64,000 nt of DNA from Aquiflexum gelatinilyticum (GTDB lineage: Bacteria > Bacteroidota > Bacteroidia > Cytophagales > Cyclobacteriaceae), in assembly GCF_024741135.1 (NCBI RefSeq), contig NZ_JANSUY010000014.1:1-64000 (forward strand), written 5' to 3'. Shown here one piece after another: positions 19,480-28,050 of the stretch. The translations under genes were made by a program, and so were the position numbers. Every line of letters begins with the position of its first letter. Positions within the stretch are counted from its first letter, which is position 1. Below the pieces are notes generated by a model, which had not been told where the DNA came from, made no database searches, and saw only the letters and a list, made by a program, of their open reading frames with translations.

Positions 19480-20148
19480 TTAAAGCAGGTTTTTTAATGT
19501 ATCCCAAATAGTCTCAAATACAATTTTGTGGCCTTCTTCTGTAGGGTGGATTCCGTCCGGAAGGTTGAGATCCGGATTTCCTGCCACTCCTTCCAATAAA
19601 AATGGAATCAAAATCACATTTTCTTCAGCAGCTACTTGGGGAAATAATTCTGAAAATTCTTTGGTGTAATCCTGACCCATATTGGGCGGAATCTGCATTC
19701 CAGCCAAAACTATAATTGTTTCAGGATATTTTCCCCGCACCAATTGGATGATTCCTTTCAGATTTTTCTTGGTCTCTGAAGGCGTGATTCCCCGCAAACC
19801 GTCATTTCCTCCTAATTCCAAAATGAAAATAGCAGGCTCTTCTTCCAAAAACCAATCCAACCTGCTCAAACCGCTAGCTGTTGTTTCTCCACTCAATCCG
19901 GCATTGATAACCCTGTAATCCAAGCCAAGGCTGTCTATCCTAGCGGCAGTCAATCCCGGGAATGCGTCCTCGGCCTCAATTCCATATCCGGCAGTAAGAC
20001 TGTTTCCGAAAAAGAGGATTAGTTTTTTTGATTGAGCTGTTTCAGTTTTTGAGGTTGATTCAGATTCAGATGTTTTTTCGTTTTTTGAACCACAGGCAAT
20101 TGAAAAAACCAACAAAAAAAGAATTGAGTAATTACTGAATGTTTTCAT
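19480..20148 (-). CDS. tesA: SGNH-hydrolase lipoprotein, TesA-like arylesterase / lysophospholipase
   Basis: A 222-aa SGNH esterase. It has a lipoprotein signal with lipidated Cys19 (FSIACG), a Ser/Thr/Glu-rich linker (21-40) and the catalytic blocks: FFGNSLTAGYG with Ser50 (Asn in place of the usual Asp of GDSL), LELGGND as block III, and DGIHPTEEGH with the Asp-His pair as block V. The gene is divergent from an ABC transporter pair exactly as E. coli tesA is from ybbA-ybbP, a widely kept arrangement. Natural substrate is not settled. Confidence 0.88.
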   Translation of the reverse strand: MKTFSNYSILFLLVFSIACGSKNEKTSESESTSKTETAQSKKLILFFGNSLTAGYGIEAEDAFPGLTAARIDSLGLDYRVINAGLSGETTASGLSRLDWFLEEEPAIFILELGGNDGLRGITPSETKKNLKGIIQLVRGKYPETIIVLAGMQIPPNMGQDYTKEFSELFPQVAAEENVILIPFLLEGVAGNPDLNLPDGIHPTEEGHKIVFETIWDTLKNLL

Positions 20149-20292
20149 TTTTTATTCTTGTTACCATCAAATCTACAATTTTTCAGCTATTTTGTTCAAA
20201 GCCCGTCCTTTCCTTTTATATTTAAAGTCAACGATTCAAACCATTAGCACGTTTGATGGTGTTATTGTCAAAACCAATCCACAAAGATTTTT

Positions 20293-20970
20293 ATGAACAT
20301 ATTGAGTGTAAAGGATGTGTCCAAAACCTACCAAAGCGGCACAAGAAAACTGACTGTCCTAGATCAGGTCAATTTTGATATCCAAGCTGGGGAAAGCATC
20401 TCCATCGTAGGCCCTTCAGGAAGTGGAAAAACCACGCTGCTAGGCCTCTGTGCAGGTTTGGATTCCGCAAGTACAGGCTCAGTTGTCTTGGCCGGAAATG
20501 CTTTCGAGAAGCTGTCTGAAGATCAGCGGGCTGCCGTCAGGAGCAAAAACATAGGGTTTATATTTCAAAATTTCCAATTGCTGCCAACCCTTACCGCTTT
20601 GGAAAATGTAATGGTTCCCCTAGAACTCAAAAAAAGAAAAGATGCCAAAGCAAAAGCCACCGAGTTACTGACCAAAGTTGGTCTGGGAGATAGAATAACT
20701 CATTATCCTTCTCAGCTTTCGGGCGGTGAACAACAACGGGTGTCTATTGCAAGGGCTTTTGCAAATGAACCAAAAATACTTTTTGCCGATGAGCCAACAG
20801 GAAATCTCGATACCGAAACAGGTGAAATGATCGAAGACCTGATTTTTGATATGAACAAGGAACAAGGCACCACACTTATCTTAGTGACCCATGATCCGGA
20901 ATTAGCCAAAAGAACAAACCGCATCATCAATATCAAAGGCGGTAAAATCCAGGAGGGCAGCCATGTCTGA
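20293..20970 (+). CDS. ABC transporter ATP-binding protein (YbbA/LolD-like)
   Basis: The 225-aa ATPase of a type VII (MacB/Lol-like) ABC system. Walker A is GPSGSGKTT (40-48), the signature LSGGEQQRVSIARA lies near 141-154, and Walker B is ILFADEPTGNLD. It overlaps the permease gene by 8 nt, so the two are translationally coupled. Divergent tesA supports YbbA as the nearest namesake. Family members act on membrane lipids or lipoproteins and the substrate here is not known. Confidence 0.93.
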   Translation: MNILSVKDVSKTYQSGTRKLTVLDQVNFDIQAGESISIVGPSGSGKTTLLGLCAGLDSASTGSVVLAGNAFEKLSEDQRAAVRSKNIGFIFQNFQLLPTLTALENVMVPLELKKRKDAKAKATELLTKVGLGDRITHYPSQLSGGEQQRVSIARAFANEPKILFADEPTGNLDTETGEMIEDLIFDMNKEQGTTLILVTHDPELAKRTNRIINIKGGKIQEGSHV

Positions 20971-23482
20971 TTTTTCTTGGGTTTTGAAAATGGCCTTCCG
21001 GGATTTTAGAAAAAATTTCTCAAGGCTCCTCCTTTTTGTTTCTTCCATGGTCGTGGGGATTGCAGCCTTGGTAGGCATCAGTTCCTTTGGTGAAAATCTC
21101 AAAAAGGGTATCGACCAACAATCCAAAGAACTCGTCGGTGCTGACTTGGTATTGGAAAATAACAAACCGCTTGGACCGCAGCCTACCGATTCCTTGGCAA
21201 TTGGTACTGCTGAGGAGATAAACTTTGCAAGTATGGTTGCATTCCCTTCGACAGGGGCGAGCCGGTTAACTCAAGTCAGGGCTTTGGAAGGGAATTTTCC
21301 TTTTTATGGAAAATTGGAAACCATACCAGCCGAAGCAGAAGCTTCCTTTCGAAAAGGAGGCAAAAGAGCTTTGGTAGAAAAACTCCTGATGGCACAATTC
21401 AATGCGGTAATTGGTGACAGCATCAAAGTCGGTAACGTTTCTTTTTATATAGAAGGAGAATTGCAAAAAGTCCCAGGTCAAACCGGAATCACCGCTACAG
21501 TTGCACCCGCAGTTTATATTCCCATGGAATATGTGGAAGAAACAGGACTGATCCAATATGGCAGTAGGTTGGAATATGTCAGGTATTACCAATTGGATGA
21601 TTTGACTAATCCTGATGATTTGGTCAAGAAATATGAGGAACAGTGGGAGGAAGAAAAAGTCGATGCAGATACAGTGGAAGACCGGAAAAGACAGACAGGC
21701 CGGTCATTTGAAAACCTATCCAATTTCCTGAGTTTGGTTGCTTTTATCGCTCTACTTCTCGGATGTGTTGGCGTTGCGAGTGCGGTCAATGTTTTCGTAA
21801 AAGAAAAGTTGGCTTCTGTAGCGGTGCTTAGATGTCTTGGCGTATCCGCTTGGACAGCTATGAAGATTTATCTTGTTCAGATCGTGATCATGGGATTGGC
21901 AGGTGCGGTTTTTGGATCACTGATGGGAAGTCTGCTTCAATTTATCCTTCCTGCAGTTTTTGCTGATTTTTTACCAATTGATGTCAATATTGGACTTTCT
22001 TGGAAAAGCATAGGATTTGGGGTGATCACCGGATTATTGGTTTCCATTTTATTTGCTTTGTTGCCATTGTTGAAAATCAGAAAAGTATCTCCGATGGCTA
22101 CTTTGCGGCCGGAAGAAAGTGAGACAAAAATCAACAAAGACCCATTGAGATGGGCAGTTGTCGTAGGAATACTCTTGTTCGTCTATGGCTTTAGCTTTTA
22201 CCTGCTCAATGGTTGGCAAACAGCACTTGGGTTTACTGGATTTGTTGTTTTTGCTTTTTTGATCCTTTGGTCAGTGGCAATTGGAATCATGTGGTTGATC
22301 CGGAAGTTCCTTCCGATCTCACTGCAGTATCCAATTAGACAATCGTTGGCAAACCTTTACCGACCAAACAACCAAACCGTTTCCCTGATTGCGACAATCG
22401 GATTGGGTACGGCCATGATCAGTACCTTGTTTTTTGTCCAAAACCAGTTATTGGATGAAGCGAAGTTTGCAGACAAAAAAGACCAACCCAATATGCTGCT
22501 TTTTGATATCCAAACGCATCAGGTGGAGGCTGTCGCGGATAAGATTCGAAGCAAGGATCTTCCAATCATGCAGCAGGTTCCCATTGTCACCATGGGCTTG
22601 GAGTCTATCAATGGGTTGACCAAAAAAGGTAATGACACATTGCCTGAGGAAGAAAAACGTTCGAGAGGATTGTACAACAGGGAATTTAGGGTGACCTACA
22701 GAGACACTTTGATCAGTTCGGAAAGATTGTTAAGTGGTGAACTTAGGAAAGTAATCAATCCTGAAGATTCCATATTTGTTTCTTTTGATCAGGGTTATGC
22801 CATGCGGACAGGGATCAAGTTAGGCGATGAAATTATATTTAATGTGCAGGGAAGACCAATTACAACTTATGTGGGTAGTTTCCGGGATGTCAAATTCAAT
22901 CAGGTATCAACAAATTTCCTTGTCTTATTTCCTGAAAATGTACTAAACAATGCGCCAAAGTTTCATGTGGTCATCACCAAAACCAAAAATGACCGTCAGG
23001 CGGCAGATGTCCAATCAGAGATTGTGAGAGAGTTTCCAAATATCTCCGTGATCAACTTGGGGGCAATAGTAGAAACCTTGGAAGAGATTCTCGGCAAGAT
23101 CAGCTTTGTGATCCAATTCATGGCCTTCTTCAGCATCATTACCGGGATTTTGGTTTTGATCAGCTCATTGATCATCAGCAAGTACCAAAGGATGCGGGAA
23201 AGTATCTTGCTACGTACTTTGGGAGCGGACAGTGGATTGGTTAGCAAGATCAATACTTTGGAATATTTCTTTTTGGGTTCTTTGGCTTCGCTGAGCGGGA
23301 TATTACTTTCCTTTTTGGCAACATGGTTGCTGAGCGAGTTTGTGTTTGAGTTGCCGTTTAGAGGAGCGTATAAAGAGGCACTGATTGTTTATTTGGCAAT
23401 TACAGCATTGACTATTTTACTGGGTTGGCTCAATGGCAGAAAGATCGTCAAGATGCCTCCGATGGAGATTTTGAGGGGATAG
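20963..23482 (+). CDS. ABC transporter permease with FtsX domains (YbbP-like)
   Basis: An 839-aa inner-membrane permease. The N-terminal helix (about 20-42) is followed by a large periplasmic domain, three helices near 255-370 (first FtsX block), a hydrophobic middle section at 395-455, a second periplasmic domain, and a final three-helix FtsX block (about 710-830). This double layout is the YbbP form rather than the four-helix LolC/E or MacB form. It pairs with the ATPase encoded immediately upstream. Confidence 0.92.
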   Translation: MSDFSWVLKMAFRDFRKNFSRLLLFVSSMVVGIAALVGISSFGENLKKGIDQQSKELVGADLVLENNKPLGPQPTDSLAIGTAEEINFASMVAFPSTGASRLTQVRALEGNFPFYGKLETIPAEAEASFRKGGKRALVEKLLMAQFNAVIGDSIKVGNVSFYIEGELQKVPGQTGITATVAPAVYIPMEYVEETGLIQYGSRLEYVRYYQLDDLTNPDDLVKKYEEQWEEEKVDADTVEDRKRQTGRSFENLSNFLSLVAFIALLLGCVGVASAVNVFVKEKLASVAVLRCLGVSAWTAMKIYLVQIVIMGLAGAVFGSLMGSLLQFILPAVFADFLPIDVNIGLSWKSIGFGVITGLLVSILFALLPLLKIRKVSPMATLRPEESETKINKDPLRWAVVVGILLFVYGFSFYLLNGWQTALGFTGFVVFAFLILWSVAIGIMWLIRKFLPISLQYPIRQSLANLYRPNNQTVSLIATIGLGTAMISTLFFVQNQLLDEAKFADKKDQPNMLLFDIQTHQVEAVADKIRSKDLPIMQQVPIVTMGLESINGLTKKGNDTLPEEEKRSRGLYNREFRVTYRDTLISSERLLSGELRKVINPEDSIFVSFDQGYAMRTGIKLGDEIIFNVQGRPITTYVGSFRDVKFNQVSTNFLVLFPENVLNNAPKFHVVITKTKNDRQAADVQSEIVREFPNISVINLGAIVETLEEILGKISFVIQFMAFFSIITGILVLISSLIISKYQRMRESILLRTLGADSGLVSKINTLEYFFLGSLASLSGILLSFLATWLLSEFVFELPFRGAYKEALIVYLAITALTILLGWLNGRKIVKMPPMEILRG

Positions 23483-23543
23483 TTTCGAAGGTTATCTGGA
23501 AGCTTTCCAATAACCGAATATTCTTTATTAATTAAGTCGGAAG

Positions 23544-23564
23544 ACCGATGACGGATGACCGATG
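23544..23564. repeat. Three tandem heptamers, AC[CG]GATG
   Basis: ACCGATG, ACGGATG, ACCGATG in direct succession between the permease stop codon and its terminator hairpin. Confidence 0.8.
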
Positions 23565-23565
23565 T

Positions 23566-23602
23566 AGGCCTTTGGGATATCAATTCCCGGAGGCCTTTTT
23601 TT
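23566..23602 (+). terminator. Terminator of the ABC transporter operon
   Basis: A 12-bp stem including two G-T pairs (AGGCCTTTGGGA with TCCCGGAGGCCT; arms at 23566-23577 and 23585-23596) followed by seven Ts. Confidence 0.85.
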
Positions 23603-23627
23603 GTCGCAGACAGAAACCAACTTTCTT

Positions 23628-23658
23628 TTTGGTAGATTGGATTTAAAAACTATTTTTG
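23628..23658 (+). promoter_or_regulatory. Bacteroidetes-type promoter of the 23687 gene
   Basis: TTTG at 23628-23631, a 19-nt spacer and TATTTTTG at 23651-23658 match the -33/-7 consensus exactly. The start codon is 28 nt further on. Confidence 0.75.
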
Positions 23659-23686
23659 TCTTATATAATTCAAACCAATAAAAAAC

Positions 23687-24142
23687 ATGAATAAATTCAG
23701 ATCCTTTGCCGTTATCTTGATTTTCGGCCTTTTTATTTCAATTCAGGCTCATGCACAAGTGCATGTTGGAGTGTACCATAGTGGGATAATTAACCAAGTT
23801 GGTGTTGGTACGGATAATGAAAAAAAGTATTTCGGGGAATTGAGGTTGGATGCAACTGATCTTATTGATTTCCCATTTGGTGTGGAAGGGATGTTTCATA
23901 GAAATTTTAGACGGGGGGAATGGGTAAATTTACATGCAGGGATTATGTTGGGAATTAATGACGAAGGTGACGGTAGATTTGGCATTCCTTTGGGCCTAAC
24001 CTTTAAGCCAATAGCTGCCCATCGTAATTTTGCTGTTTTGATGGAAGCGACTCCAAATGTATATCTCTCCCCAGGGTCAGGAGATCTTTCTATTAGGACG
24101 AATATCGGTCTGCGCTACACTTTCAGGAAGGAAAAAGATTAG
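23687..24142 (+). CDS. Small secreted protein, probable outer-membrane beta-barrel
   Basis: A 151-aa protein with a clear signal peptide (cleavage near AHAQ, residue 23). The mature part alternates polar and hydrophobic residues in short strands (VHVGVYHSG, YFGELRLDA, VNLHAGIMLGIN, IPLGLTFKP, FAVLMEATPNVYL) and ends in a strand with aromatic residues (IGLRYTFRKEKD), as small outer-membrane barrels do. I do not recognise a specific family. It has its own promoter and terminator, so it is a single-gene unit. Confidence 0.75.
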   Translation: MNKFRSFAVILIFGLFISIQAHAQVHVGVYHSGIINQVGVGTDNEKKYFGELRLDATDLIDFPFGVEGMFHRNFRRGEWVNLHAGIMLGINDEGDGRFGIPLGLTFKPIAAHRNFAVLMEATPNVYLSPGSGDLSIRTNIGLRYTFRKEKD

Positions 24143-24165
24143 TATATAGACCTCCTACTTGACAG

Positions 24166-24204
24166 AACCGACTATCCTTTTCATTGGGATGGTCGGTTTT
24201 TTTA
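24166..24204 (+). terminator. Terminator of the 23687 gene
   Basis: An 11-bp stem with one G-T pair (24167-24177 with 24187-24197), loop of nine, followed by a run of Ts. Confidence 0.85.
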
Positions 24205-24248
24205 TTGGGTGGAAAAGGATTATTTTGAACCTATAAAAACCACCTATC

Positions 24249-25841
24249 ATGAAGAAATCATTTATTCTATTCGCTTTTAGCCTCTTTTTCTTTACTTCAG
24301 AAATTTTTTCTCAGATTATGCCTTCTCCGGACAGAAAGGAAGGAGAAGGTCCATATGACAGGCTGATCTTTCGGGGAGTGACATTGATAGATGGGACAGG
24401 TTCACCTCCGATTGGTCCTGTCGATATCGTCGTACAAAAAAACAGGATCACGGAAATAACAGTCGTAGGTTATCCCGGTATTCCTATCAAGGAAGACAAA
24501 AGGCCAAAAGCCGGGCCAAATGACAAAGTGATGGAACTTGCAGGACATTACCTTTTGCCGGGATTTATCGATATGCACGGGCATATAGGAGGTTCAGGAC
24601 AGGGCACTCCCGCTGAATATGTTTTCAAACTTTGGATGTCGCATGGCATCACTACTATAAAAGACCCCTCTACAAGTAATGGGCTGAGTTGGGTGCTTGA
24701 ACATAAGAAAAAATCTGCAGCCAACACCATCACAGCACCGCGTTTGTTTGCGTACACAAGTTTTGGGCAGGGTTCAGAAAAACCCATTACCAATGCCGCT
24801 GAGGCCAGGGTTTGGGTAAATGACAATGCTAAAAAAGGAGCTGACGGTATCAAATTCTTTGGTGCAAAACCTGAAGTGATGCAGGCAGCTTTGGAAGAAA
24901 ACAAAAGAATCGGTTTGAGGTCTTCGATGCATCATGCCCAGATGGACGTGGCGAGATGGAATGTCCTACATTCTGCTAGGGCTGGATTGACAACGATGGA
25001 GCATTGGTATGGCCTCCCCGAAGCCCTTTTTGCCGATAGGACCATTCAGGATTACAGGCTGGATTATAATTATCAGAATGAACAGCACAGATTTGCAGAA
25101 GCAGGAAAATTGTGGAAGCAGGCTGCTCCACCATATTCTGAGCATTGGAATAAAGTGATGCAGGAGCTGTTGGACCTGGATTTTACTTTGGATCCCACTT
25201 TCAATATCTATGAAGCAAACCGGGACCTGATGCGGGCGAGAAGGGCAGAGTGGCATGAGGAATATACGCTTCCTTCCTTATGGCGATTTTATAAGCCGAG
25301 CCGCGAGTCCCACGGATCCTATTGGTTTGATTGGACTACAGAAGAGGAGATCCAATGGAAGGAAAATTACCGCCTTTGGATGACTTTTGTCAATGAATAC
25401 AAAAACCGTGGAGGCCGTGTGACTACAGGTTCGGATTCAGGATTTATATATCAATTGTATGGATTTGCTTATATCAGGGAAATGGAATTGTTGAGGGAAG
25501 CTGGATTTCATCCTTTGGAAGTCATCAGGTCTTCCACAATGTACGCCGCCGAGGCTTTGGGAATGGAAAAAGAAATCGGAACTGTGGAAGTCGGGAAGTT
25601 GGCAGACTTTGTGATTTTGGAAGAAAATCCACTTCAAAACCTCAAGGTATTGTATGGGACTGGTGCCATCCGGATAGATGAAAACAATGAGCCTATCAGA
25701 GTTGGCGGGGTAAAGTATACCGTGAAGGATGGAATAGTATATGATGCCAAACAACTGCTTCTTGACGTCCGTAATTTAGTACAACAACATAAAGACAGGG
25801 AAGAGTCCAGGAAATTAAAGCAGCCGGGATTGGATTGGTGA
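24249..25841 (+). CDS. Secreted amidohydrolase (imidazolonepropionase-like)
   Basis: A 530-aa exported member of the metal-dependent amidohydrolase superfamily. The signal peptide ends near residue 21 (EIFSQ). The metal site begins with H-G-H in GFIDMHGHIGG (about 110-116), continues with the HH of SSMHHAQMD, and ends with the aspartate in TTGSDSGFIY (about 395). The closing LGMEKEIGTVEVGKLADFVIL is the typical C-terminal return of the small beta domain. Secreted family members hydrolyse cyclic amides, dipeptides or similar compounds. The true substrate cannot be read from sequence. Confidence 0.88.
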   Translation: MKKSFILFAFSLFFFTSEIFSQIMPSPDRKEGEGPYDRLIFRGVTLIDGTGSPPIGPVDIVVQKNRITEITVVGYPGIPIKEDKRPKAGPNDKVMELAGHYLLPGFIDMHGHIGGSGQGTPAEYVFKLWMSHGITTIKDPSTSNGLSWVLEHKKKSAANTITAPRLFAYTSFGQGSEKPITNAAEARVWVNDNAKKGADGIKFFGAKPEVMQAALEENKRIGLRSSMHHAQMDVARWNVLHSARAGLTTMEHWYGLPEALFADRTIQDYRLDYNYQNEQHRFAEAGKLWKQAAPPYSEHWNKVMQELLDLDFTLDPTFNIYEANRDLMRARRAEWHEEYTLPSLWRFYKPSRESHGSYWFDWTTEEEIQWKENYRLWMTFVNEYKNRGGRVTTGSDSGFIYQLYGFAYIREMELLREAGFHPLEVIRSSTMYAAEALGMEKEIGTVEVGKLADFVILEENPLQNLKVLYGTGAIRIDENNEPIRVGGVKYTVKDGIVYDAKQLLLDVRNLVQQHKDREESRKLKQPGLDW

Positions 25842-25947
25842 AAAAAGTATCAAATACGTAGTGCCAAGACCCAAAATTTGTTAAAAAGTATAGATAAGTG
25901 AAAGAGTCGGCAAATTGATAATAAGGAAAATCAAATCTTTTGTTTAA

Positions 25948-25982
25948 TACATGGTACTTTGTACACAATACTTCGTACAATA
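25948..25982. repeat. Five tandem heptamers, TACNNNN
   Basis: TACATGG, TACTTTG, TACACAA, TACTTCG, TACAATA run without a gap and end 5 nt before the ATG of the alpha/beta hydrolase gene, so they would form its leader. Confidence 0.88.
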
Positions 25983-25987
25983 GAAAT

Positions 25988-26788
25988 ATGCCACACATTC
26001 AACTTAATTCTGCCAAGTTATTTTATATCCAAGAGGGTCAGGGAGAGGAAGTAATTGTTTTCTCCCATGGTTTGCTTTGGAGTCATAAGATGTTTCAAAG
26101 TCAGATTGATTTTTTGAAAAAGGATTATACAGTCATTGCATATGACCATCGAGGACAAGGTCAATCTGAAGTATCTTCAGGACCGTATGACATGGATATG
26201 CTTGCCTTGGATGCCATGGAGTTGATTGACAAGATGGTTGGGAAACCGGTACACTTTGTAGGGCTTTCCATGGGAGGATTTGTTGGGATGCGCCTTGCTG
26301 CCAGGTTCCCTGAAAAGGTTAAAAGTTTGATTCTATTGGAAACCTCAGCTAGTCCGGAGCCTGTTGAAAATTTGCCAAAGTATAAATTATTGACCGGAAT
26401 TGTCAAATGGTTTGGGATTATTCCAACTGTTGCCGGAACAGTGATGAAGATTATGTTTGCACAGAGCTGGCTTGAAAATCCGAAAAATGCGGATTCTTAC
26501 AAAAAGTGGATCAAAGAGCTTCAGTCAAACAAAAAAACCATCACCAAATCCGTAGAGGCAGTAATCTACAGAAAAGGGATAGAGGAAGAAATCCGGCAAA
26601 TCAAAAGTCCTACAATGATCGTGGTAGGGGACGAGGACATTGCCACTAAACCGGAAAAGGCCAAGTTTATCCAAATGTCAATCCCTAATTCGGTCTTGCA
26701 CATGGTGCCGGGAGCAGGTCATAGTAGCTGCATTGAAAAACCCCAAGAAATCAACAGGCTTATTGGAGACTGGATGAAACAGTTTTGA
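25988..26788 (+). CDS. Alpha/beta-fold hydrolase
   Basis: A 266-aa cytosolic hydrolase. The nucleophile Ser94 sits in GLSMGG, the oxyanion region is FSHGLLWSHKMF, the acid is probably the aspartate in VVGDEDIAT, and the histidine is in GAGHSSCIEKP. The frame is open from 25940, but the first 16 codons translate the heptamer repeats, so the ATG at 25988 (MPHIQLNSAK) is the natural start and matches the usual beginning of the family. It resembles 3-oxoadipate enol-lactonase/haloperoxidase-like esterases. It lies just before the MarR-MhqO-MhqD genes and could share their function, which is inference. Confidence 0.9.
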   Translation: MPHIQLNSAKLFYIQEGQGEEVIVFSHGLLWSHKMFQSQIDFLKKDYTVIAYDHRGQGQSEVSSGPYDMDMLALDAMELIDKMVGKPVHFVGLSMGGFVGMRLAARFPEKVKSLILLETSASPEPVENLPKYKLLTGIVKWFGIIPTVAGTVMKIMFAQSWLENPKNADSYKKWIKELQSNKKTITKSVEAVIYRKGIEEEIRQIKSPTMIVVGDEDIATKPEKAKFIQMSIPNSVLHMVPGAGHSSCIEKPQEINRLIGDWMKQF

Positions 26789-26847
26789 TTTTTTTTAGCC
26801 AAGCAAAATAATTTAAAATAAAATTGAGGTTGTATGAAACCTTTTAT

Positions 26848-26876
26848 TATATTTGTATGTATATACATTTAATACA
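26848..26876 (+). promoter_or_regulatory. Promoter and candidate operator of the MarR regulator gene
   Basis: TATATTTG (26848-26855) is a perfect -7 element. The 20 nt at 26857-26876 (ATGTATATACATTTAATACA) start just inside it, at the transcription start, and are almost the same as the sequence at 27361-27380 before the YceI gene. This placement is what autoregulation by a MarR protein would need. Confidence 0.6.
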
Positions 26877-26892
26877 AAGACATTTTATACAA

Positions 26893-27342
26893 ATGAGGTT
26901 AGAAGACGAGATTCAGCAAAAGGAGTTTAAGGATGCTTATAACAAAGCGACTGTCAACCTCCTATTTACACATAGCTACATCGTCACTAAACAGAATAGT
27001 TTTCTTAAACCATTTGGACTATCCCCGGAGCAATACAATGTCCTTAGAATTCTAAGAGGACAGAATGGGAATCCCATTACAGTATCATCCATTCAAGACC
27101 GTATGCTCAACAAAATGTCCAATGCTTCACGGTTAGTAGAGAAACTTAAACAAAAAGGATTGGTGATTAGGAATGAATGTCCCGCAGACAGAAGACAAGT
27201 GGATATTATCATTACTGACAAAGGCTTGGATTTATTGAATCAACTACAACAAGAAATCCTTAATCAAAATCAAAATCTGATCAAATTGGATGCATCAGAA
27301 GTTGATCAGTTGAATTTCTTGCTTGATAAACTCAGGGGATAA
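26893..27342 (+). CDS. MarR-family transcriptional regulator (MhqR-like by context)
   Basis: A 149-aa winged-helix regulator. The DNA-binding region runs from GLSPEQYNVLRILRG through ITVSSIQDRML, NKMSNASRLVEKL (recognition helix) to the wing ADRRQVDIIITDKG. N- and C-terminal helices would dimerise. The frame is open from 26824, but the promoter lies inside that extension, so the ATG at 26893 (MRLEDEIQQK) is preferred. Downstream genes for a ring-cleaving dioxygenase and an MhqD-like esterase match the set controlled by MhqR in Bacillus subtilis in response to quinones. There are two Cys-free stretches around the core and a single cysteine in NECPADRR, which could sense thiol-reactive compounds. 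Confidence 0.9.
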   Translation: MRLEDEIQQKEFKDAYNKATVNLLFTHSYIVTKQNSFLKPFGLSPEQYNVLRILRGQNGNPITVSSIQDRMLNKMSNASRLVEKLKQKGLVIRNECPADRRQVDIIITDKGLDLLNQLQQEILNQNQNLIKLDASEVDQLNFLLDKLRG

Positions 27343-27360
27343 AAAAATTTCATTTAAAAC

Positions 27361-27380
27361 ATGTATAGACATTTAATGTA
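27361..27380 (+). promoter_or_regulatory. Candidate MarR operator before the YceI gene
   Basis: ATGTATAGACATTTAATGTA shares 17 of 20 positions with 26857-26876 and contains the inverted repeat ACATT-T-AATGT. A near-consensus -7 element (TATATTTA, 27401-27408) follows, so binding here would control yceI and perhaps the genes after it. Confidence 0.55.
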
Positions 27381-27436
27381 TATGAATTTCATTCAAAAAA
27401 TATATTTACCTAACAAAAAATAAAACAAACAAAACT

Positions 27437-27964
27437 ATGAGTACTACAACAGTAACAGCAACCAAATGGGCAATTGACCCCACACATTCAGAAGTATCGT
27501 TCAAAGTTAAGCACTTGGTGATTTCTACCGTGACTGGTAATTTCAAATCATTTGAAGGAGGAGTAGAAAGCGATTCAGATGATTTTCAAGGAGCAGAGAT
27601 TTCATTTGCGGCCGATATTGCGAGCATAGATACCAACCAATCTGACCGGGACAATCACTTGAAATCTGCTGATTTCTTCGATGCTGAAAAATATCCGAAA
27701 ATGACTTTCACAGGAATTTTGGAAGGCGACAAGCTGAAAGGTGAATTGACAATAAAAGAGACAACCAAGGATGTTGAACTTTCCGCAGATTTTGGAGGAA
27801 TTGTACAGGACCCTTACGGGCAGACCAAAGCCGGATTTGAATTGGAAGGAAAAATCAGCAGGAAAGAATTCGGTTTGACTTGGAATGCCGTAACCGAAGC
27901 AGGAAGTGTAGTAGTAAGTGATCAAGTCAGAATTCTGGCAAACATTCAGATAGTAAAGCAGTAA
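27437..27964 (+). CDS. YceI family protein
   Basis: A 175-aa lipocalin-like beta-barrel of the YceI family, which binds isoprenoid-type or amphipathic ligands. The family start TKWAIDPTHSEVSFKVKHL and the internal RDNHLKSADFFDAEKYPKMTF block are both present, as is the closing GLTWNAVTEAGSVVVSDQVRI. Unlike E. coli YceI it has no signal peptide, so it should be cytosolic. Its placement behind a MarR gene and ahead of the quinone-detoxification pair suggests a stress role. Confidence 0.93.
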   Translation: MSTTTVTATKWAIDPTHSEVSFKVKHLVISTVTGNFKSFEGGVESDSDDFQGAEISFAADIASIDTNQSDRDNHLKSADFFDAEKYPKMTFTGILEGDKLKGELTIKETTKDVELSADFGGIVQDPYGQTKAGFELEGKISRKEFGLTWNAVTEAGSVVVSDQVRILANIQIVKQ

Positions 27965-27973
27965 TTTAGTAAA

Positions 27974-28014
27974 TGGTTAATGGTTATTGGTTTATTGCCA
28001 ATAACCATTAACCA
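27974..28014. terminator. Long hairpin built from heptamers after the YceI gene
   Basis: A perfect 17-bp inverted repeat (27974-27990 with 27998-28014) with loop TTTATTG. Its left arm starts with the tandem units TGGTTAA, TGGTTAT, and the loop completes a third, TGGTTTA. There is no T-run after it, so it may slow or stabilise the transcript rather than end it. Confidence 0.65.
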
Positions 28015-28050
28015 AATAACAAAAAAATATAACCCAAAAACCCTTACGCC

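Noticed and set aside
25940-25987. N-terminal extension of the alpha/beta hydrolase
   Set aside because: Those 16 codons translate the heptamer repeats, and family members start at the ATG at 25988.
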